From contig OZ345372.1 of the NCBI GenBank assembly GCA_977006965.1, positions 1,922,001 to 1,986,000 on the forward strand: 64,000 bases of DNA, given 5' to 3'. Below are positions 9,065-20,789 of this stretch, in pieces (within the stretch, counting starts at the first letter, position 1; the number at the start of each line of letters is the position of its first letter). Source of the stretch: Phymatolithon calcareum (taxonomy: Eukaryota > Rhodophyta > Florideophyceae > Hapalidiales). The position numbers and the translations under genes are program-made. The notes under the pieces are model-generated. The model did no database searches. It had not been told where the DNA came from and saw only the letters and a program-made list of their open reading frames with translations.

Positions 9065-10675
9065 AGGGGTGTGCGTATCTGCCCTGTTTTGCAGGGTGTT
9101 TGGTTTCGCTTGTACATTTTTCTTTGATTGTTGATGTTGGTTGTACTGTACGAGCGAATACGGTTGGCACTTTTTCGTTGTCGGACTATTGCGAAGGAAG
9201 TGCTTGTTTTACCGGTTATTTGTAAATGAATGGTATTCAAAAAAAATCAGAAGTGTAGTACTGGTTGTCATTGAAATTGGTGTCAACTCTTTCACGACTT
9301 TGAGCCGCTTCTGTCAGGTGTATCGTCTTCCTTGTCGGTGAAGGTAGGTGAACATTCGACAGTTTCGTTGCATACTTTTCTTTCATTCTTATTTTCACGA
9401 ATTTTTTGATACCAACTTCGCAGTATCATACGTGCAGTCCAGTACAGCGTGGAGATAATCAAATTGGCCCGACTAAGATAGTTGCAATGTGGTCAGGTGC
9501 GAATGAAAGCGCCTTTCCCGCGAAGATGGGAGATCAAAAAAGGTTGAGAAAATAGTCAGCAAGCACTGTAATGCACGAACAATAGTGCAGACCGGCTGGC
9601 AAACGTAATTCATGATGGAAACATTAGGTACAGCTACATCAACTGAGGGTAAAGGATGCATAGCATGATGGTTAGCGTGCGTGGTCAATAAGGGATGTAT
9701 ATTTCGGGAGAGACGGTTGACGAAATTGCTGTGGCCATCATTTGCATGCTATTCAAAATTGTTAATAAAGGACTTCGTCCAATGCGGACCAGCTTTCCGA
9801 TGTCATTCCAGTCCACCCTGACCTTGTTGAATTCAGGGCTGACCCCAGTGCCATGATGCTGTCTTGTAACTACAGTCATTTTTGGACGGGCCATATGATA
9901 CGGCTTGGTTTTTGAGCCGACAGAGGGAGCTCGTTTAGTTCCGTCTGAGTGAGATAGAGAGTGCGAGTATTTGCCCATCAAAATCATCAGACATTACAAC
10001 GAACGCAGGTCTCCAGGCAACTCAGGTTTACCCCAATGAACAACAGCCGCTGGAGATGACTCCAATGGGCAACCAGCCGAGCAATAGTGCTAGGTCGGTT
10101 GCAATCGAGAATTGAGATTGCCGGTTGGTCGTCTCGGGTGGCAACCGGCGTTAGTTGGATCGACCACCGTGCACATATTGCTAACAAAATCATCCTACAC
10201 GGCCTCAAGACAAACAATCTCAATGTCAAACTTAGTGATGAGCCCATGGCAAAACAAGATAGAGAAGGGTTCTACAATGCAGCAGTACGTCCTCCGATGC
10301 AGCGATCTGAGCTTTATCTACCCTCTGTGTTTCGGGGCGCGAGATATTTGGAGCCCGGTGGTGTTCTGCTTGAATCCAGGCTTGAAATTAGGCTGAAAGC
10401 GGGATTCGCTTGAATCACAGCAGAATCTGCAATACGACTTTCAGAAAGGACGCTGCCAATGAGCCTGATCGACGGAGTTTAGGTCTAGGTTCTCATTATG
10501 AAGATCGAAAGCGCGCACATCCACACTATTTCCAACAAACTTAGATGCTCATCATTAAAATGATATTTCACTACCAATTAGTTGATTGTGCGGCTGCTGT
10601 TCTTTCGCAAAAAAGTATGGGTTGTTCATCGACATGTGCACCACGATCCATGATCTGAAGCTCAGGCGAACTCGG
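9065..10675. other. intergenic, no supported gene
   Basis: Short frames only. A minus-strand frame ending at 9685 and a plus-strand frame at 10087-10413 are open for about 100 codons each, but neither shows a known motif or splice context. No tRNA, palindrome or long repeat was noticed. Confidence 0.4.
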
Positions 10676-10947
10676 TTATAGTCTACTCGCGCTCGACCCA
10701 GGGACTGCAGTGCGCGTTCGTGATGCTCTGGGTGGCGGTGCACGAGGTGCGCGTTGCGGCGGCGCCGTAGCCATCGGTGGTGAGACCGAGGCTGCAGCGG
10801 CCACCCACCGTTTCGCAAATTTGCTTCCCAGCCGAACCGCAGGAAGCGTGCGCGCTTGCGAGCGACCCGTGCATGTGGGGCGCTGGAGCACGAAGTGCTC
10901 GCGCTGCTTGCCACCGTGGGGGCGGGGCGTCGTCGTGAACTACGACA
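10676..10947 (-). other. possible 3' exon of a small cysteine-rich protein
   Basis: A GC-rich island in AT-rich surroundings. On the minus strand an acceptor-like sequence (CACCTAAC, then a pyrimidine-rich stretch, then TCGTAG ending about 10948) is followed by an open segment. One of its frames encodes evenly spaced cysteines (ASCGSAGKQICETVGGRC, then SCTATQSITNAHC) and stops with TAG near 10684. The pattern suggests a secreted protein. No matching upstream exon could be placed and a competing frame is also open, so this is only a candidate. Confidence 0.25.
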
Positions 10948-10959
10948 GCATGAGGGGAA

Positions 10960-12011
10960 AGTCTTGTTAGGTGAGGGCCTCGATGACATTGCCAGTGGCC
11001 CTTGAAGCACTAAATCATGGATTTGTGTTTCCCGTGCACCGTGGAGACCGCGTGAGGCGAGGATAGAAAGGCATGAATTTTGAGAAGAGGGCAAGTTTGC
11101 AGCCGAACGCAGAGGATGCGGCGGCTGTGGAAAACTGACTGGGAGCGAGAAGAAAATGTCTGCAGTCCCTGCGTAGCTACGTAGCACGGCAATAGAAATA
11201 TACCATTTAGAAATAATTTTTTTTGTATTATTGACATTTATACCTGAACCAATGATCATCGTACACCTATGTCCCTCATCAGGGACCTGAGATAATGGGT
11301 GTGAAAGGGTTAAATGTCTTTGTGCAACAATTACTGTCTTTACCAGTTGCACCTGGTATTTGGTGAACACCGAACGTGTAAGAATTCCAGAGTCGCGTCT
11401 ACGTGAATGACGGATAGCACACAGTATTTCACTACAAGGTAATGTTGGAAACGTCAACATCTCAATGCGACGAGTGGGATTAAAACTTTTCAAATCTCAA
11501 TGCATATCCAGGGCCAAGCAGGGCGCAATGCCGTTATCCACCGTAGACGCATCATCGGTGGTGACTAGGGACTGTCACCTTCCCCTCGTGTGCCTACCAT
11601 CAACAGTGGTGAGTTCGAAAGATGTGGCAATGGCGACTCTGCGGAGGCACGCTCCTTTCGTGAATTTGGTGTAGGCGCAAGCACGTGGTACAGTACGCCA
11701 TAAACGCATGGGCGACTATCTGCCGTCACTATGTCTGGAGTGCTTTTCGTCGCCTGTGGGCGTTTCAAATGATTTTTCTTCGAAGTGCATGGCGCGCCGC
11801 TGGGTAGTTGCACAGGAGACCTCCGCTTACTAAGGACCACCTGCTCTTCTATTGAGCTCCGGCATACACTAATTTAAGTTTTCGTGCTGTCCAATGGATT
11901 GTAAAACGAAAAAGGATTTCCATGATGATCCTTTTTGTCTGATCCTGTTTAGAATAATAAAATATACTAGTATCAGACACCAACCGTATACAGTATACAC
12001 CCGTACCCAAG
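10960..12011. other. intergenic, no supported gene
   Basis: No family-level similarity was seen. A minus-strand frame (to 11493) runs across here but its upper part is low in coding character. An AT-rich stretch at 11860-12000 directly precedes the next gene and may hold its promoter. Confidence 0.35.
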
Positions 12012-15000
12012 ATGAACGGAAGCGTCATCGCGATTGGAGCACACTATTCTACTTGCACCATCGGCGAGTACCGCGAAACTTGGAAAGGCGAGAGCCAAAC
12101 TGGGAATTGTTCTACTGAAAGCAGCAGCCTCAGAGCCCCCGGGTGTCGCAGCGCCATGTCCAAGTGCTGTTGCTGCAATGATGGTCCGTCTCTCGCGGAC
12201 GACCCCTCACTCGTCTTCTCCATCTACGCCATCGCATTCATTCCGCTGGCAGTCATTTACGCCCTGGACTTCATTACCGATAAGTGGCGCACCATCCGTG
12301 AAACTCGTCGCAATGGAATGATACAGTTGTTCATCTCATTGCCTTCGTTGGGGAGTCTTATCTTCTACATCGTTGTCCAAATCAACAACAAAGACTACAA
12401 GGAGGCAGCAGCGGCAATCGCGGTGGCAGTGTTCAACAGCTACCATGTTTTGAGAACAATCTGGGGACTGATTCTACTGTACGAATTTAGAAACTGGAAC
12501 ATTTCTGCTCTGAGATGTCTCGTTCGGCTGGGCTATCCTGCACCTGTCTATGACTATTCTTTCAAGGTGCAGAGCATGCTTTCAAAAATGACGAGCTGTC
12601 GCTCGCAGTGGAAACGCTCCCTACTCCGTTTGGTCGACTACTTTAAGACCAAAATTGTCTCTGTGTACAACAGGTCACTGTCATGGATACAACCTGTCTC
12701 CCCTTTGCCTTCTGCCATCCAATCGAGTCCTTCCTCTACACACGCTGACGGGACAACCGACGAAAATCATTCTCGTCCATCCCGCGAATCGAATTCGTCT
12801 TCTATACCCCGTGATTCTACTAGCGAAGGAAATCATTCCCATCACCTGCCTGGACAGAATTCATTTCATTCTACACATCCCGATTCTACAATCGTTGAAA
12901 ATCAGACTCTTCTGTTTCGTCTTGCTGGTGTGCTGAAGACAACACATACGCACTTTTACGATTGGGCAATCTATAAAGCCCGTCCTTCTTGCATCGGCAT
13001 GAAGGAGAATTGCAAATCCATTTGCAACTGGGCAGTGGGGAACATGGAGGTGAGGTACTCTGACAGTGACCTGTCCTTGGAGGATATCAAGAGGACTGTT
13101 GACTATCACATGGTTGTGAATAGCTCACTTATTGACAACGAATTCTCAAATGTCGAGCTTCCCGTACGACCCGCAATATTCTCACGAGTGAGTCACAGCG
13201 ATCGAGAAGGTCACAGCGCTATGGCGCGATTTGTGGCCTCGTGTCTGAAGTCGAGAAAGCCGGAGGAGTGCTCTATTCGATGGCTTGTATCGTTCCTGGC
13301 AAGATTTGGGTTTAAATGGCTCGTTGATACCAAAGGTTTGGACATCTATGACAAAGAGTTTCTAACGGAATTCCAGCGAACCAAAAGACAGACATCCTTA
13401 AACCTTGCTGTTCTAGCATCTGCACACACAACTCAAGGCTCAGTGGAAGACAATGGATCCACTGAGAAGTTTGTGAGTCTGCGTTCCCCATATCACGAAT
13501 ACAGCATTGGCCGAGTGTTGTACTTCGATGGTGTTTTCTCGATCACACAGCAATGCATGCTTCCGTTCAAAATGAAAGGCTACCTTCACAACTCAGTGTA
13601 CTTCTTCTCGCAACAGGCGACTATCAGAGACGCAGCAAAAGATGATTGGCATAAAACGTCTTTGAACAAGCTCGATGATGAAGAGCGCTCTGCTGTTGAA
13701 AACATCACATCTGCTCAGCTCGCCTACTTTTCAACTCTCATGGAAGAGAGCGTCAATGTCGCCAAAGAAGGTGGTAGTATTTCCCGGGAAAATAACGCAC
13801 CCATCCGGTTGGAACGCAGACACCCAAACATTGATATTTTCATGTACCAGCTTGGAATTGACACTGGCGAAGACTACGAGAAGTTGTTGCAGTACCTCCC
13901 GGTACAAAAAGAGATATGGTCGTCTTTCCTCTGGGGTAACAGTCCCAACTCTCTATTGCTTCAGACAAGCGTTCATGTCGACAATTATCTTGCATTGGAT
14001 TCCGGTAATAGCCTTGACGCGTACATGGAAGAATGCGAGACAACCTCTCAACTTGGAGAATCTGAGCTCAAAACATCGGTTTTCGAGAATCAGTACAACC
14101 TTGAACTGAGGCGACTGCAAAGTGAAGTAGCGAAGGTAAGAGAATGCGGTTGGATCTCCTGCGACACCCCTCGCTTCATTGGATGTGTGACAGAGACTGT
14201 GAGAAGTATTTTGGCGTCCTGGGTTGCACGGAACGACGCTGAAGAAGCCGGATGGAATGCAAGTATTGCACCAGTCGGTATCAGGTTCATGTGTAGCGAA
14301 CAACTTTGCTCTGCGTTCTCCGAAATTACAAACAGAGCTTGGATGGTTGAAAAATTGCGAAGCTTTTATATGAGGCTTGTTTGGGAAGTTCAGGCTTATT
14401 TGCAGAGGAAGGTCGAAAAAGAGGTCGGTCGGAAAGCTGGACATATACGACAGTCACCGTTTCTGATCTTGCTATTCATGCTTGGATTTCCATCTTTGAA
14501 AGTGGGGACAACAGGGAACGATGGAGTTATATCTGCCTCAAGCCACGGCAACCCCACAATTGAATTTGAAGATGGCATCACAGTGAATCCAGTTGCAGGT
14601 CCCCAGGAACTCCGTATAGTACTCACATGTGACCCAGAATCGGAAACAGTTTCAGTAATTCTTCGTCCAGAGTCGCATGTTTTCAAGTGGCAGGAATGGA
14701 AAGATGCATTCATGGGGAGGCTTGCTGCCCAGAAGCATTGGCGATCGACACGGCTGTCATCGGATAATGAGTTGCTTCGAGCAGAAGCGAATCATTCAGA
14801 TATTTCTTCTCCTGTGGAGTGCATTTCTCCAGAAACGCTTGGCGAAGACTATGGATTAACGTATTGGTCGGGGTGGCCACCATTTATGCCACAGATTACC
14901 CAATTTGAGATTCAGTATTTGGTCGAGAACGAACACGGTTTGTGTTGTTCCGAAGGTTTCGAATGGGATTCTACTGCACTCATCAGAGCTTTGAATAAGG

Positions 15001-16573
15001 CAATGGACATTCATTTCCAAAAGAGAATAGTCCTGAAAACTATTTACACAGACGGACATCGTGCTCTTGAAGAAGGCCGTATGGATGACGCCCTTAAACT
15101 ATTTGGACGTTGAATTGCGCATCAGGGCCACCGAGAAGCACTAAATGATGCTTTTGATATTGTCACGAGGCAAAGCCTTGTATTTTTTTGAGCAAAGTTT
15201 ATTTAAAAGCCCCACAGACTTCCGAAGATATGGGCAAGGCTTCCTCAGTTGCTACCTACCTCAAAGCCTTGTATGTGACAATCAAATGGTTGCCCTGCAA
15301 ATACAAATGAATGTCCGATTCAAGAATCTTCTTGATAGAAGCGAAATCGAAGAAGGCAATAGATCGGTCGATGAGATCGATCTTGGGATGCTTGCTGATT
15401 ATTTTGGTCGTATTTACGAGCAAACTCTTGCTAGAGACGCTGGAGAGAAAATGGCGCTGGCCCTGTTTTATGAAAATGGAACGAATAGCGCGTTTCCGAG
15501 GCAGCGATTGAAGCCCTTGAATCCTTCATCGTTTTGTGAGAATCGCCGGTATGAAACCTACCCGCTTCTATTTTACCTTGCCATCGCACACCAAAGTCGT
15601 TTCCACGAATCACAGAACGAGCACACCAGGAAATTGCCGTCACATATTTATTGGAGCTGAGATTCACGGCCACCGATTTAAGTGACGAGCACTTTGCATT
15701 CAGCATCGGATATTTGCTTGAGAAAGGGTTCTTTGTGGGTCGAGACACTTATCGCAAGAATGCAGTGATCGAGAAATTTTGTGCAAAGACGGCGTGGCGA
15801 GATGAGAAAATGCTGCGCGCAATGTTCGATCGACTTTTTGTGAAACAGACATCATCTGAGGAAGGAAACAAAGAAGTCAATTTACATGGGCATGTTTTTG
15901 GAATACGAAGGCGTCCAAGAGACGCCTTGTTGTTGTACGATCGTTGTTACCCAAAGTGCAAAAATCGGAAAGGATTACTGTATCAAAAGGGAGCACAAGG
16001 TGTTTCAACAAATGCTTCGGAGGCCGAGGAAGCGTATTTGGCTGCCATTGAAGAGCGAAACCATGACGCACTCTGTAACATGGGTGTGCTGAAATTTGGT
16101 ACTACCGGCGACGACGCTGGTATATCGTATCTGAAGAGCGCCATACAACAAGGAATCAGCATTGGGATGAATAATCTCGCAGCTGCTTACGAGCTTGGCA
16201 ATGGCATCAATCGAGATGTGTTTAAGGCTGAGAGACTGTACAAGCAGGCTATAGAATTGGATAAAAATCCAATTGCCATGTACAATCTGGCGGTATTTTA
16301 TTGTTGGGCGACCCTGAGATTGAAACTGACGGAAACATCTGTCATTCGCAGCGCATAATCTCTGAGCTTACCGGACCAGAAACGGAGCTCGAGCCTTTGT
16401 ACACTCTTGAAGAGCAAGTAAGAAGACTGAGCAACAGCAAAAAGCAGCCGACAATGTCATGGAAAGTGGAGCTTGAAGAATTAGATGACTGTCTTGCAAT
16501 TGTGAAGATTCTTGAATCTCGTGGAGAAGATACCGTGGGTCGTGATGTGATTTTGTGTTTTAAGTTTGTCTAG
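12012..16573 (+). pseudogene. large membrane protein with Sel1-like repeats, broken
   Basis: The first frame (12012-15113) encodes 1033 residues. Translation may instead start at 12156 (MSKCCCCNDG). Around residues 65-160 there are about four hydrophobic spans (PSLVFSIYAIAFIPLAVIYA, LFISLPSLGSLIFYIVVQI and two more). A Ser/Thr/Asn-rich linker and a long soluble region follow. The frame ends at TGA (15111-15113) in the middle of a repeat-like helix (ALEEGRMDDALKLFG). Coding similarity continues in the same frame for about 20 codons and then in shifted frames (15145-15660, 15651-16358, 16301-16573). The later part carries Sel1/TPR-like repeats (NNLAAAYELGNGINRDVFKA). At least one stop and three frameshifts mark it as decayed, although the first 1033 codons could still be expressed. 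Sel1 repeats usually mediate protein contacts. The specific role is unknown. Confidence 0.65.
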
Positions 16574-17508
16574 TAGTTCTCTTGCATCAAAATCAATTTC
16601 TTGCGATACGCACGATAAAATAGAAAGACTTATGCTGGGCTGCGCCGTAGGAAATACAACAGAGGGATATAGCTCCCCGTTCCTACATTTGCAAGACAAC
16701 TTTTAGTGTCGCTGAAGTCAGCTGCTGACGTGATTGAGATCAACTTAGAAAAGTGTTCCCAAGCAAAGTGCAATCTGATAGTCAGTCTAATCTCGCACAG
16801 AGACCTCTTGTCGATGGAAGGGTTGTCGACATTGATATATGTTGCTTCCATTCCTTAATATTCCAGCTTCTTTAAAATTTAAAAACAAACATTGCCGCCA
16901 GAGAAGTAACGACTGCACAATATGGTATGCTTCTTGCTCTACTGTCGCGCGTGGGGGGCTAGTGCTAGCAGTACGCCCTGGTTGACCATTTCAAAAGAAC
17001 GTTTAAGAATTTTGCACTGTGGATGAATGGGATATTCGGTAGATTATAGCATCCACAGTCGATTCAAGCGAGATTTCGCAAGCCCCATACCGATCAATGA
17101 CAACTGATTTCGATCGAAAAGTACGGGAGTTTCCACCGTCCTCATTAGAATAATAGCATCCTTCATCTTCTCCCTAACATTAATCCCAGTACACAAAGCT
17201 CCTTCGCGTACACCATCGGGTCCTCGGCGTCCAACGTAACCCGGTCTCTAGAAATATGACTACAAAGTGAGCCTCAAGTGACTTGGTCATTCACATTATG
17301 TGAATGACTTGAGGCCTGCTTGCTTAAAACTTCGTCACTTTGACGTGGACTGGTCTAATCACGACAGTTTAATGGAATGGCTTTTGTTTGAAAAAACGCC
17401 ATTCCCAAAAACGGTCGTGGCGCATTTTCTAATCGCATATGCCGCTAAAGCCGACTGGCGTTTGCTGATTGCTCCATAAGTGAAACATAGTGTGTGAACA
17501 CGTATGAT
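16574..17508. other. intergenic with hairpins
   Basis: No gene is supported. At 17271-17315, GTCATTCACAT and ATGTGAATGAC form a near-perfect hairpin extended by GCCTCAAG/CTTGAGGC outside a bulge. At about 17373-17397, GGAATGGC and GCCATTCC form a second stem-loop. These may be small foldback elements. Confidence 0.5.
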
Positions 17509-17706
17509 ATGAAATATTCGGCTGATCAAATCTACTGTATTGTGAACTATGCACTCTACGCAAGTTATGGCCTCAAAGAAGAAGACAGAGCGAAAACCGA
17601 GAAAGCATTAATTGACCTTTTGCTCTTCAGCAAGAACATCATCGAGTGTATGCAGAATGAAGAAAACCTGTACCGAAACAAGAAGCGACGCTTCGGAAAC
17701 TGTTAG
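17509..17706 (+). CDS. possible small hypothetical protein
   Basis: The ATG at 17509 opens a 65-residue frame (MKYSADQIYCIVNYALYASYG...) rich in Lys, Glu and Tyr, ending in TAG. The amino-acid mix is more protein-like than that of its surroundings, but there is no known motif, no promoter evidence and no neighbour in a functional relation. It could equally be the last exon of a longer gene or a chance frame. Confidence 0.25.
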   Translation: MKYSADQIYCIVNYALYASYGLKEEDRAKTEKALIDLLLFSKNIIECMQNEENLYRNKKRRFGNC

Positions 17707-18086
17707 TAAGAGTTCTGATAAAAGCGAGTACATGATAGGGGCTCCGACAGAAGATCAAACATAAGAGATGAGCTACCCTATTGTGGGTAGCGCCTGAGGA
17801 AGCCTTGTCCGTATATTCGGACGAATGCGGGGGCTTTCAGGTAGGACAATTGGGGCCTTTTGAAGGACATCATCATATATTACGACTATTATAACTACAA
17901 ATAGCTTTTTTATATAAAATACGAAAAAAATGTACATTTTCGGGTTTTCTTTAGATTTTTTTCTGTACTTCGATGTATGGACATCATATATTTATGTTTC
18001 CAAAAATTTGCCACGAAAGAACCCTCGAGTGACGTCCACAAGAAGCTTGCATCTAGAGCTCTTTCCCTCACTTCTACGATTCCAAG
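17707..18086. other. spacer with consecutive stem-loops (17769-17850)
   Basis: GCTACCC/GGGTAGC (about 17770-17790) and GTCCG/CGGAC (about 17806-17821) form two adjacent hairpins in otherwise AT-rich DNA, followed by GGGGGC and GGGGCC blocks. A structured RNA is possible. No match to a known snRNA, SRP RNA or RNase P core was recognised. The rest precedes the UQCC6-like gene. Confidence 0.3.
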
Positions 18087-18392
18087 ATGGCATCGCGCGG
18101 TTCGCAGATACTTCGAATTGGCGTTCTGTACGCGGCTTCACTGTGCAGCCTGCTTGCCGGCGGTCACCTTGTGCACATGACGCTGAAGCCTGACTTGGTA
18201 AGTAATAAAACATTTAATGGAGATGCACAGTGCAGTATCGGCGATCTCAGCTGTGGCACATCCTTTCGCTAACTTCCAGCTCCGCTTTAGACTCTCCCGG
18301 AAATGCCTGAAGTATCCAAGAGCGCCTCGCCGATCACCGAGAAGGATTTTGTTGCGGCAGACAAAGATCGAGCGGCACAACAAGCCAGCTGA
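18087..18392 (+). CDS. UQCC6: Brawnin/UQCC6-like complex III assembly microprotein, two exons
   Basis: Exons 18087-18197 and 18291-18392 join in phase 0 across a 93-bp intron (GTAAGT...CGCTTTAG, with CTAAC as a likely branch site), giving 70 residues. Exon 1 carries a single hydrophobic span (IGVLYAASLCSLLAGGHLVH) ending in KPDL. Exon 2 opens with TLPEMPEV. Human Brawnin has the same plan: a short transmembrane helix, a His, then PDLTIPEIP, at almost the same total length (71). That family is a mitochondrial inner-membrane microprotein needed to assemble respiratory complex III. The small size and the intron in the signature hide this gene from simple open-frame searches. Identification rests on the motif and layout rather than on an alignment score. 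Confidence 0.8.
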
Positions 18393-19438
18393 AAAATTGA
18401 TTACGCATGAACGAGAAACAGAAACAACACGAACAGAGACAAGCACTGACGGGGTGCCTAGCGTTGTTATTTTGAATTCGGATCACCGTTTTCTCGGAGT
18501 TGGAAACATTTGGCGGGCATTTAAGGGGAAAGCTCCAGAACTCTTTGGTTCTGATGCGCAAATTGGTGTCTTTCGTTCCTTATCCGCTGTCTCCTTTGCT
18601 TTTTCTGACAAGTCTGCTCCGTTGCGTACTTCGCAATGGCAAGTATGGAAATAAAACAACGGTGCCTCTACATTCCCGACCACGACGATGAGTCCAGCAC
18701 AGATTACGTGAAAATCGCGGAAACCACCTGTGCGTTGTGCAGCTCGTGTCAGAGCACCTAAAGTCCACCGTGCTCCCACCGCATCAAACGATTATCACCT
18801 TCTTCCACACCACAAGCAAATATCGAGCTCCGCTATTCACGCGCGCCATCTCCAATCGCCGCGGCAACAGCATCGGAAGGTACTGTATAACCTAACTTGA
18901 GTTCGACTCAGCCTGCGATTGCCGGCTCGCTTGGCGGCATAAGATACGTCCTTTTTTCATGAGTCGCTTCTCCAGGAGCGTCTTTTATCCAAGAGCAACA
19001 GCGTGGTTTGAAAAATGTACGGCACTGTAATGCAGTTATGTTCGTGCTCAGCACCTGATTGTCCTGATTCAACTTGACTATTCTGACCATTCTGAAGTTC
19101 TCAGTGGGTGTATACTGCATACAGGTACACGCATGGAGTACGTGTGCAGAATGGAATGAGAGCAGGCAGCCAACCACGAAGCACCGTATGTTCCTGAAGG
19201 AGTGGAAGTTGCTCTTCTTCAATTTCAAACCAGAAAATAGAATTGAAATGGCTCGAATTACATGCAACACGTGTCTTTTCGATGTATTTTATGATAATTT
19301 TTCCGCAGCACGTTGTCGGAAAAACCTGCTCTCCTTTCACCATTCATTCTCCTCAGCGGTGCTGGACGACACTCCATTGCCACCAACCTGACACGGTCTT
19401 TCGCTCTCACTATTCCCAATCCCAACGAAGCGCTCAGC
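18393..19438. other. spacer with a possible unassigned exon (about 18699-18890)
   Basis: Downstream of the UQCC6-like gene, one plus-strand frame from an AG at 18699 to a TAA near 18893 reads like protein (LVSEHLKSTVLPPHQTIIT..., then ITFFHTTSKYRAPLFTRA). It lacks an ATG and would need an upstream exon. A 43-codon ATG frame at 18636 overlaps it in another phase. The family was not recognised. The remainder up to the ATP synthase gene is non-coding. Confidence 0.25.
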
Positions 19439-20059
19439 ATGCTCGCACCGCTTGCCCGCAGGATCGCGCTCGCGCGTCCGGTTGCAACAGCTTTCCAATC
19501 TCGACCTTTTACTGCGTCAAGCCCGAACAACGACAACGGAGCGTCAGTTGTGAAGATCGACGCAAGTGTGCCGAACAAGGATCTCGCGGACTATAAACGC
19601 GTGAACGGAGCGGAACTATTCGCGGACCATATCGACGCAACGGGTCGTGCGGAACTCGGAAAGATCCGTGACATTGAGGAGGAGCTTATTGCGACTGTGT
19701 CGACCGAGTTTGAACCGATCGACTGGGAGCAATGGAGCAAGGATATTAAGCATCCTGGCATAGTCGATGAGCTCAAGGTGATGCACGAAAACACTCCGCC
19801 GATGGACGTGGAGGCGGAGAAGGCGCGTGTGCAGAAGGCTGTTGAGGACACCTTCAATCCGATGCTGGCGGAGTTTTCGAAACTCACGGCGGATGCCGAA
19901 ATTGAGGCGCAGGAGTACAAGAAGAAGGCGGAAGAGGTGAGCTATCTTCATGATAACTTGAGCACGATGACCGTGGATGAGTTCTTGGAGAAGTATCCAA
20001 GCGTGAAGGAAAGTATCGAGAAGGATGTTGAGAATGGCAAATGGTTTACTGAGGAATAA
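19439..20059 (+). CDS. ATP5PD: ATP synthase subunit d, mitochondrial (F1Fo peripheral stalk)
   Basis: A 206-residue intron-free protein. The ATG at 19439 is chosen because the Arg/Ala-rich, acid-free presequence (MLAPLARRIALARPVATAF) begins there. The mature part shows the subunit d hallmark IDWEQWSKDIKHPGIVDELK, comparable to IDW..Y......AGLVD in animals. A central acidic helix follows, and MTVDEFLEKYPSVKESIEKD then GKWF matches the conserved MTIEDL...FPE...YPYWP tail. Subunit d is part of the stator stalk that holds F1 against rotation. Its divergence from animal and fungal forms is expected for an alga. The stop is TAA. Confidence 0.8.
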   Translation: MLAPLARRIALARPVATAFQSRPFTASSPNNDNGASVVKIDASVPNKDLADYKRVNGAELFADHIDATGRAELGKIRDIEEELIATVSTEFEPIDWEQWSKDIKHPGIVDELKVMHENTPPMDVEAEKARVQKAVEDTFNPMLAEFSKLTADAEIEAQEYKKKAEEVSYLHDNLSTMTVDEFLEKYPSVKESIEKDVENGKWFTEE

Positions 20060-20789
20060 ATTTTGGCACTGCGGGAAATCCTCTGTCTTATGTCAGTGCA
20101 CAGGAATTCATCGGCAACAGACCATCATGGCTGGAAAGCAAGCTTGGTCGTGAACACAGCGCAACTTGAAATTTGCGAGAGGGCACGGCTTTTATGGACT
20201 TCAGTCACATAATTAGAATAATCTTCCTGGACAAAGCGAGGCAGAGAGTTGCATGTAGAAAAACGGCTTAAAAGGCTCTATTAGATTGCATAATGAATGG
20301 CGATTTTATAAAAACAAAGCCCTTCACCGATGATAACATGATTTTTGTATTTGACAGATTGCAGGACACTCAGCGTGCACGCAGGGAACATGCATCCGAG
20401 AGTCATTGTCGTTCTGAAAACTGATTTCTCCTTCACGCAGTTCATTGAGACGACAATAAACAGGAAGAAAATCGGACAGCACGTTTCGAGAATGTGAAAT
20501 CTTGAAAAGAATATCGCTCGTAGAACGAGATGCGGTAGCCTAGTTTGCGCGCGAGCGATAGTCGGCGTCGACTAGAAGGCGATTGCCCTGACGCCGACGA
20601 CGGCGAGCGTCGGCATGGAAGCCATTGCCTTTCCGAGTAATACTGTAATCAGAAATTAATTTGAAGGCGATATGATAATACTCCTTTTTTCTATAAGAAA
20701 TTAACATATTCCTCCGCACTGTTCAGAAGGAAGTTTATCTGTTTGATCCACTCCCGCGCCGTTTCGCAAATTAACAATGCACCTTGACC
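20060..20789. other. intergenic; promoter region of the U5 GTPase gene
   Basis: No open frame of note. There is a GC-rich patch with repeated CGGCGTCG/GACGCCGAC words at about 20558-20615. The last 100 bases are AT-rich and precede the EFTUD2 start. Confidence 0.4.

Noticed and set aside
18217-18654. A 145-codon protein overlapping the UQCC6-like gene
   Set aside because: It overlaps the intron and second exon in a different phase and has no motif.
19313-19438. A longer ATP synthase d protein starting at 19313
   Set aside because: The codon there is TTG, and the mitochondrial presequence begins at the ATG at 19439.
20784-20789. EFTUD2 starting at the TTG at 20784
   Set aside because: The family signature begins at the ATG at 20790, and non-ATG starts are not expected here.
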